Assembly: GCA_002418465.1 (NCBI GenBank)
Contig: DIEE01000004.1
Span: forward strand, 1-7,885
Origin: Pseudomonas sp. UBA5782
GTDB taxonomy: Bacteria > Pseudomonadota > Gammaproteobacteria > Pseudomonadales > Pseudomonadaceae
Length of the DNA stretch: 7,885 nucleotides
Reading direction: 5' to 3'
Shown: positions 4,998 to 7,885 of the stretch, one piece after another
How positions within the stretch are numbered: position 1 is the stretch's first letter
Layout of the letters: the number at the start of each line of letters is the position of its first letter
The notes under the pieces: generated by a model
What the model saw: only the letters and a program-made list of their open reading frames with translations
Database searches by the model: none
What the model was told of the DNA's origin: nothing
Position numbers and translations under genes: made by a program

Positions 4998-7124
4998 ATG
5001 ACCTTTCTATCCCAGAGCCACGAATGCCAGGGCTGGCGCGGCGAGATGTCCGAGCGCATCCGCGCCTTCGACTGGTCCGCCACCGAACTGGGTCCGCTGC
5101 ACGGCTGGTCGCAGAGCCTGCGCAACGCCGTACAGCTGATCCTCGGCTCGCCGGTGCCGCTGGTGGTGCTCTGGGGCCGTCCCGGCTACATGATCTACAA
5201 CGACGCCTACTCGGTGTTCGCCGGCGGCCGCCACCCGTACCTGCTCGGCACGCCGGTGGAGCTGGGCTGGCCGGAGGTCGCCGAGTTCAACCGCAACGTG
5301 GTGGACACCTGCCTGGCCGGCGGCACCCTCTCCTACCGCAACAAGGAACTGGTCCTGCTGCGCCACGGCAAGCCGGAAGACGTCTGGATGGACCTCAGCT
5401 ACAGCCCGGTGCCGGGCGACGACGGCGCGCCGGCGGGGGTGATGGCCATCGTCGTGGAAACCACTGCGCAAATGATCTCCGAACGCCGCCGGCAACAGGC
5501 CGAGGCTGCTTTCCGCGAAGCCAACGAGCGGCTGCATCTGGCGCTGAATTCCGGTGCCGTACTCGGCCTGTTCGTCTGGGACATCGAGGCCAACCTGCTT
5601 TCCGGCGACGCGCGCTTCGCCCGCACCTTCTTCCTGCCGGTGGAACAGACGGCGCACGGTCTGCCCAACGAAATGGCGACCGAGATGATCCACCCGGACG
5701 ACCTCGAGCAGCTCAACCACAAGGTCGAGGAAACCATCGCCCGCGGCGTGCCCTTCAAGTCCGAGTACCGTATCCACCAGCCCGACGGCAGCTACCTGTG
5801 GGTGCTCGCCAGCGGGCGCTGCGAGTTCGACGAAGAGGGCAAGCCGCTGCGCTTTCCCGGCGTGCTGATCGATATCCACGAACGCAAGATCGCCGAGGAG
5901 AAGCTGCTGCAGCTGACCCACCATCTGGAGCAGCGCGTCGCCACCGAAATGCAGGCGCGCTCGGCGGCCGAGGAACAGCTGCGCCAGTCGCAGAAGCTCG
6001 AGGCGATCGGCGGGCTGACCGGCGGCGTCGCCCACGACTTCAACAACATGCTCCAGGTGATCGCAGGCAACCTGCACCTGCTGGCGCGCCTGGAACAGGG
6101 CAACGAGCGCGCCCAGCGCTACGTGCAAACAGCCCTAGGCGCAGTGGATCGCGGCGCCAAGCTGTCCTCGCAGCTGCTCTCCTTCGCCCGCCGCCAGCAA
6201 TTGCAACCGACCCTGTGCGACCCGCTGCGCATCTACCAGGGCCTCGGCGAACTGTTCCAGCGCGCCCTCGGCGAAACCATCCATCTCGACGTGCAGCTGC
6301 CGCAGGATTCCTGGCCGATCCACGTCGACCGCAACCAGCTGGAAAACGCCCTGCTCAACCTCGCCATCAACGCCCGCGACGCCATGCAGGGCGAGGGCAC
6401 CATCCGCATCGGCGGCGACAACGTGCAGCTCGACGAAGCCTTCTGCGCCGGCAAGCAGATCGCCCCCGGCGATTACGTGTGCCTGTCGGTGTGCGACAAC
6501 GGCATCGGCATGACCCCCGAGGTGCTCGAGCACGCCTTCGAGCCGTTCTTCACCACCAAGCCCGAGGGCCACGGCACCGGCCTCGGCCTGAGCATGGTGT
6601 TCGGCTTCGTCAAGCAGAGCGGCGGGCATACCGAAATCGTCAGCGAGCACGGTGTCGGCTCAACGGTGCAGATGTACTTCCCGCGCAGCGGCCATGCCGT
6701 GGCGGAAGAGGAAGCGCAGCCGCCCGCCGAGCACAGCCAGGCCGGTGGCGAAACCATCCTGGTGGTGGAGGACGACGCCGGCGTGCGCGCCACCGCGGTC
6801 GAGCTGCTGCAGCAGCTGGGCTACCGGGTGCTGACCGCGGCCAACGGCGACCTCGCCCGGCAGATGCTCGACGACGGCGCGCGCATCGACCTGATCTTCA
6901 GCGACGTGGTGATGCCGGGACGGACCAAGAGCAACGACCTGGCGACCTGGGCCAGACAGCAGACGCCGGCGATTCCGCTGCTGTTCACCTCCGGCTTCAC
7001 CCGCGACATCATCTCGCGCAACCAGCAACTGAGCGCCGACACCCACCTGCTGAGCAAACCCTACACGCCGCAGGCGCTGGAAAGCATGCTCAGGGCGGTA
7101 CTGGCGGGCGCCGCCGCAGGCTGA
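4998..7124 (+). CDS. PAS-domain hybrid sensor histidine kinase with C-terminal receiver domain
   Basis: Encodes 708 residues with no signal peptide or transmembrane segment, so a cytosolic sensor. Order: a conserved N-terminal block EMSERIRAFDWSATELGPLH (16-35) opening a PAS-like domain (about 41-158); a charged helical linker (161-180); a second PAS_3-type domain (180-298) with GSYLWVLASG (264-273); a coiled coil (298-338); a HisKA domain with phospho-acceptor His346 in GGVAHDFNN; an HATPase domain with N-box Asn458 (NLAINARDAM), DNGIGM (500-505), FEPFFTTK (514-521) and GTGLGLS (526-532); and a receiver domain (586-703) with acidic pocket E591/D592/D593, phospho-acceptor Asp636 (SDVVMPG), Thr664 and Lys687. 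All catalytic residues are present. The ATG at 4998 is chosen because 15 residues before the conserved EM block is usual; the open frame upstream to 4872 is arginine-rich and lies in the hairpin region. The ribosome site is weak. The signal is unknown, and no partner response regulator is in view. Confidence 0.93.
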   Translation: MTFLSQSHECQGWRGEMSERIRAFDWSATELGPLHGWSQSLRNAVQLILGSPVPLVVLWGRPGYMIYNDAYSVFAGGRHPYLLGTPVELGWPEVAEFNRNVVDTCLAGGTLSYRNKELVLLRHGKPEDVWMDLSYSPVPGDDGAPAGVMAIVVETTAQMISERRRQQAEAAFREANERLHLALNSGAVLGLFVWDIEANLLSGDARFARTFFLPVEQTAHGLPNEMATEMIHPDDLEQLNHKVEETIARGVPFKSEYRIHQPDGSYLWVLASGRCEFDEEGKPLRFPGVLIDIHERKIAEEKLLQLTHHLEQRVATEMQARSAAEEQLRQSQKLEAIGGLTGGVAHDFNNMLQVIAGNLHLLARLEQGNERAQRYVQTALGAVDRGAKLSSQLLSFARRQQLQPTLCDPLRIYQGLGELFQRALGETIHLDVQLPQDSWPIHVDRNQLENALLNLAINARDAMQGEGTIRIGGDNVQLDEAFCAGKQIAPGDYVCLSVCDNGIGMTPEVLEHAFEPFFTTKPEGHGTGLGLSMVFGFVKQSGGHTEIVSEHGVGSTVQMYFPRSGHAVAEEEAQPPAEHSQAGGETILVVEDDAGVRATAVELLQQLGYRVLTAANGDLARQMLDDGARIDLIFSDVVMPGRTKSNDLATWARQQTPAIPLLFTSGFTRDIISRNQQLSADTHLLSKPYTPQALESMLRAVLAGAAAG

Positions 7125-7203
7125 GCGCTGGCGCAGCCGACAACCGGCAGAACCAAACGCCGGCGCCCGGCCTCGAACAGCTACCCCCCTGCGGATGCGC
7201 GCC

Positions 7204-7885
7204 ATGCAGCTGCCCCTTGCCGAACCTCTCCTCACCGATATCGTCGATCCGGCCGCGCCGCCGGCGCCGTTGCGCATCGGCGTGCTGACGCACATCCAGC
7301 ACCCGATTCGCCAGCCGTTCGCCGGCGGCCTGGAAGCCTTCACCTACGACATCACCCGCGGCCTGCAGCAGCGCGGCCACGCGGTGACGCTGTTCGCCAG
7401 CTCGGCCAGCGCGGCGGAGCTGAACCTGGTGCCGGTATGGAGCGACGACACCTATGTGAACGGCGCGCGGCAGCGCTCCAGCCTCGCCGAGGACTACATG
7501 CAGGAGCACCACGCCTATCTGGCGGTGATGCAGGGCATCGACGACTACGGCTTCGACATCATCTTCAACAACAGCCTGCATTACGTGCCGGCGACCATGG
7601 CCTCGATGATCCGCACGCCGATGCTCACGGTGCTGCATACGCCGCCGTTCTTCGAGCTGATCAATGCGTACGGCGGCACGCGCAAGGCCGGGCGCTTCTG
7701 CACCATTTCCGCCGCCAACGCGCGCGCCTGGGCCGAGCTGCTGCCCGAGTGCGCGGTGATTCCCAACGGCATCGACCTGGCGCACTGGTCGCCGCGCGGC
7801 GAACCCGGCGAGCACGCGATCTGGTTCGGCCGGCTGGTACCCGACAAGGGCGCGCACCTGGCGATCGACGCCGCGCGGCTGGCCG
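7204..7885 (+). CDS. Glycosyltransferase family 4 protein (5' part; runs off the window)
   Basis: The frame is open from the ATG at 7204 to the window end, giving 227 residues without a stop. The N-terminal Rossmann half shows LRIGVLTHIQHP (23-34), the acceptor-side GGLEAF motif (41-46), HTPPFF (145-150) and CTISAANARAWAE (166-178). The linker into the donor-binding half carries IPNGID (186-191) and FGRLVPDKG (208-216). This is the layout of GT-B fold, retaining GT4 enzymes, which move a sugar from a nucleotide-sugar to an acceptor in the cytosol. The donor-site E-x7-E motif lies beyond the window. An in-frame ATG at 7195 is an alternative start three codons earlier; neither has a clear ribosome site, though GCGGA (7191-7195) is well placed for 7204. 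The 79-base gap after the kinase has no T-run terminator, so both could be co-transcribed. Sugar and acceptor unknown. Confidence 0.88.
   Translation, partial: MQLPLAEPLLTDIVDPAAPPAPLRIGVLTHIQHPIRQPFAGGLEAFTYDITRGLQQRGHAVTLFASSASAAELNLVPVWSDDTYVNGARQRSSLAEDYMQEHHAYLAVMQGIDDYGFDIIFNNSLHYVPATMASMIRTPMLTVLHTPPFFELINAYGGTRKAGRFCTISAANARAWAELLPECAVIPNGIDLAHWSPRGEPGEHAIWFGRLVPDKGAHLAIDAARLA

Noticed and set aside
7144..7163. CCGGC-N10-GCCGG inverted repeat after the kinase, as a terminator
   Set aside because: It has only five-base arms with a long loop and no T-run; such repeats are expected by chance in GC-rich DNA.
5024..7288. A 754-codon plus-strand frame over the kinase gene
   Set aside because: Its product is arginine- and proline-rich low-complexity sequence, while the overlapping frame encodes a complete hybrid kinase with all catalytic motifs.
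1..7885. CRISPR array, tRNA/rRNA genes, insertion sequence or phage module
   Set aside because: No regularly spaced repeats, cloverleaf-like segments, transposase or integrase motifs were seen on either strand.

Overview
The window is GC-rich and coding-dense. Its codon use favours G/C at third positions, and its gene set (MdaB quinone reductase, PadR/siderophore-interacting pair, soluble PAS hybrid kinase) suggests a gammaproteobacterium, most likely Pseudomonas or a close relative. That assignment is inferred from protein resemblance only. No RNA genes, insertion sequences, phage genes or CRISPR arrays were seen, and no gene-free stretch exceeds 300 bases.

Layout. Bases 1-183 hold the 3' end of a plus-strand FAD-dependent oxidoreductase carrying a cysteine-rich [2Fe-2S] tail. 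It converges, 4 bases apart, on a minus-strand lipid kinase of the diacylglycerol kinase/YegS type (188-1066). Upstream of the kinase on the same strand is a 104-residue quinol-monooxygenase-like ABM protein (1172-1486). It diverges from mdaB, an NADPH:quinone reductase (1648-2238), across 161 bases with two inverted repeats. Bases 2239-2474 are non-coding, with a strong bulged hairpin and a good promoter. A stand-alone RlmI/RlmK-like methyltransferase follows (2475-3413).

An AT-rich, palindrome-bearing promoter then drives a tight two-gene operon: a YqjI-like PadR regulator (3540-4082) and a siderophore-interacting FAD reductase (4088-4855). The 142-base gap after it is rich in hairpins, several mutually exclusive. 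A cytosolic hybrid histidine kinase (4998-7124) comes next, then the first 227 codons of a family 4 glycosyltransferase, cut by the window edge (7204-7885).

How the genes fit together. Two modules are clear. In the first, the ABM protein and MdaB form a quinone/quinol pair like the linked mdaB-ygiN genes of E. coli, but divergent here. In the second, the PadR regulator probably controls itself and the ferric-siderophore reductase through the palindrome in front of it. The hybrid kinase has no separate response-regulator gene in view, so its target is unknown. No wholly new system is evident. The points most worth a second look are the non-coding structures (mdaB leader hairpin, PadR operator, the hairpin cluster before the kinase) and the PadR protein, which lacks the metal-binding N-terminus of E. 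coli YqjI.
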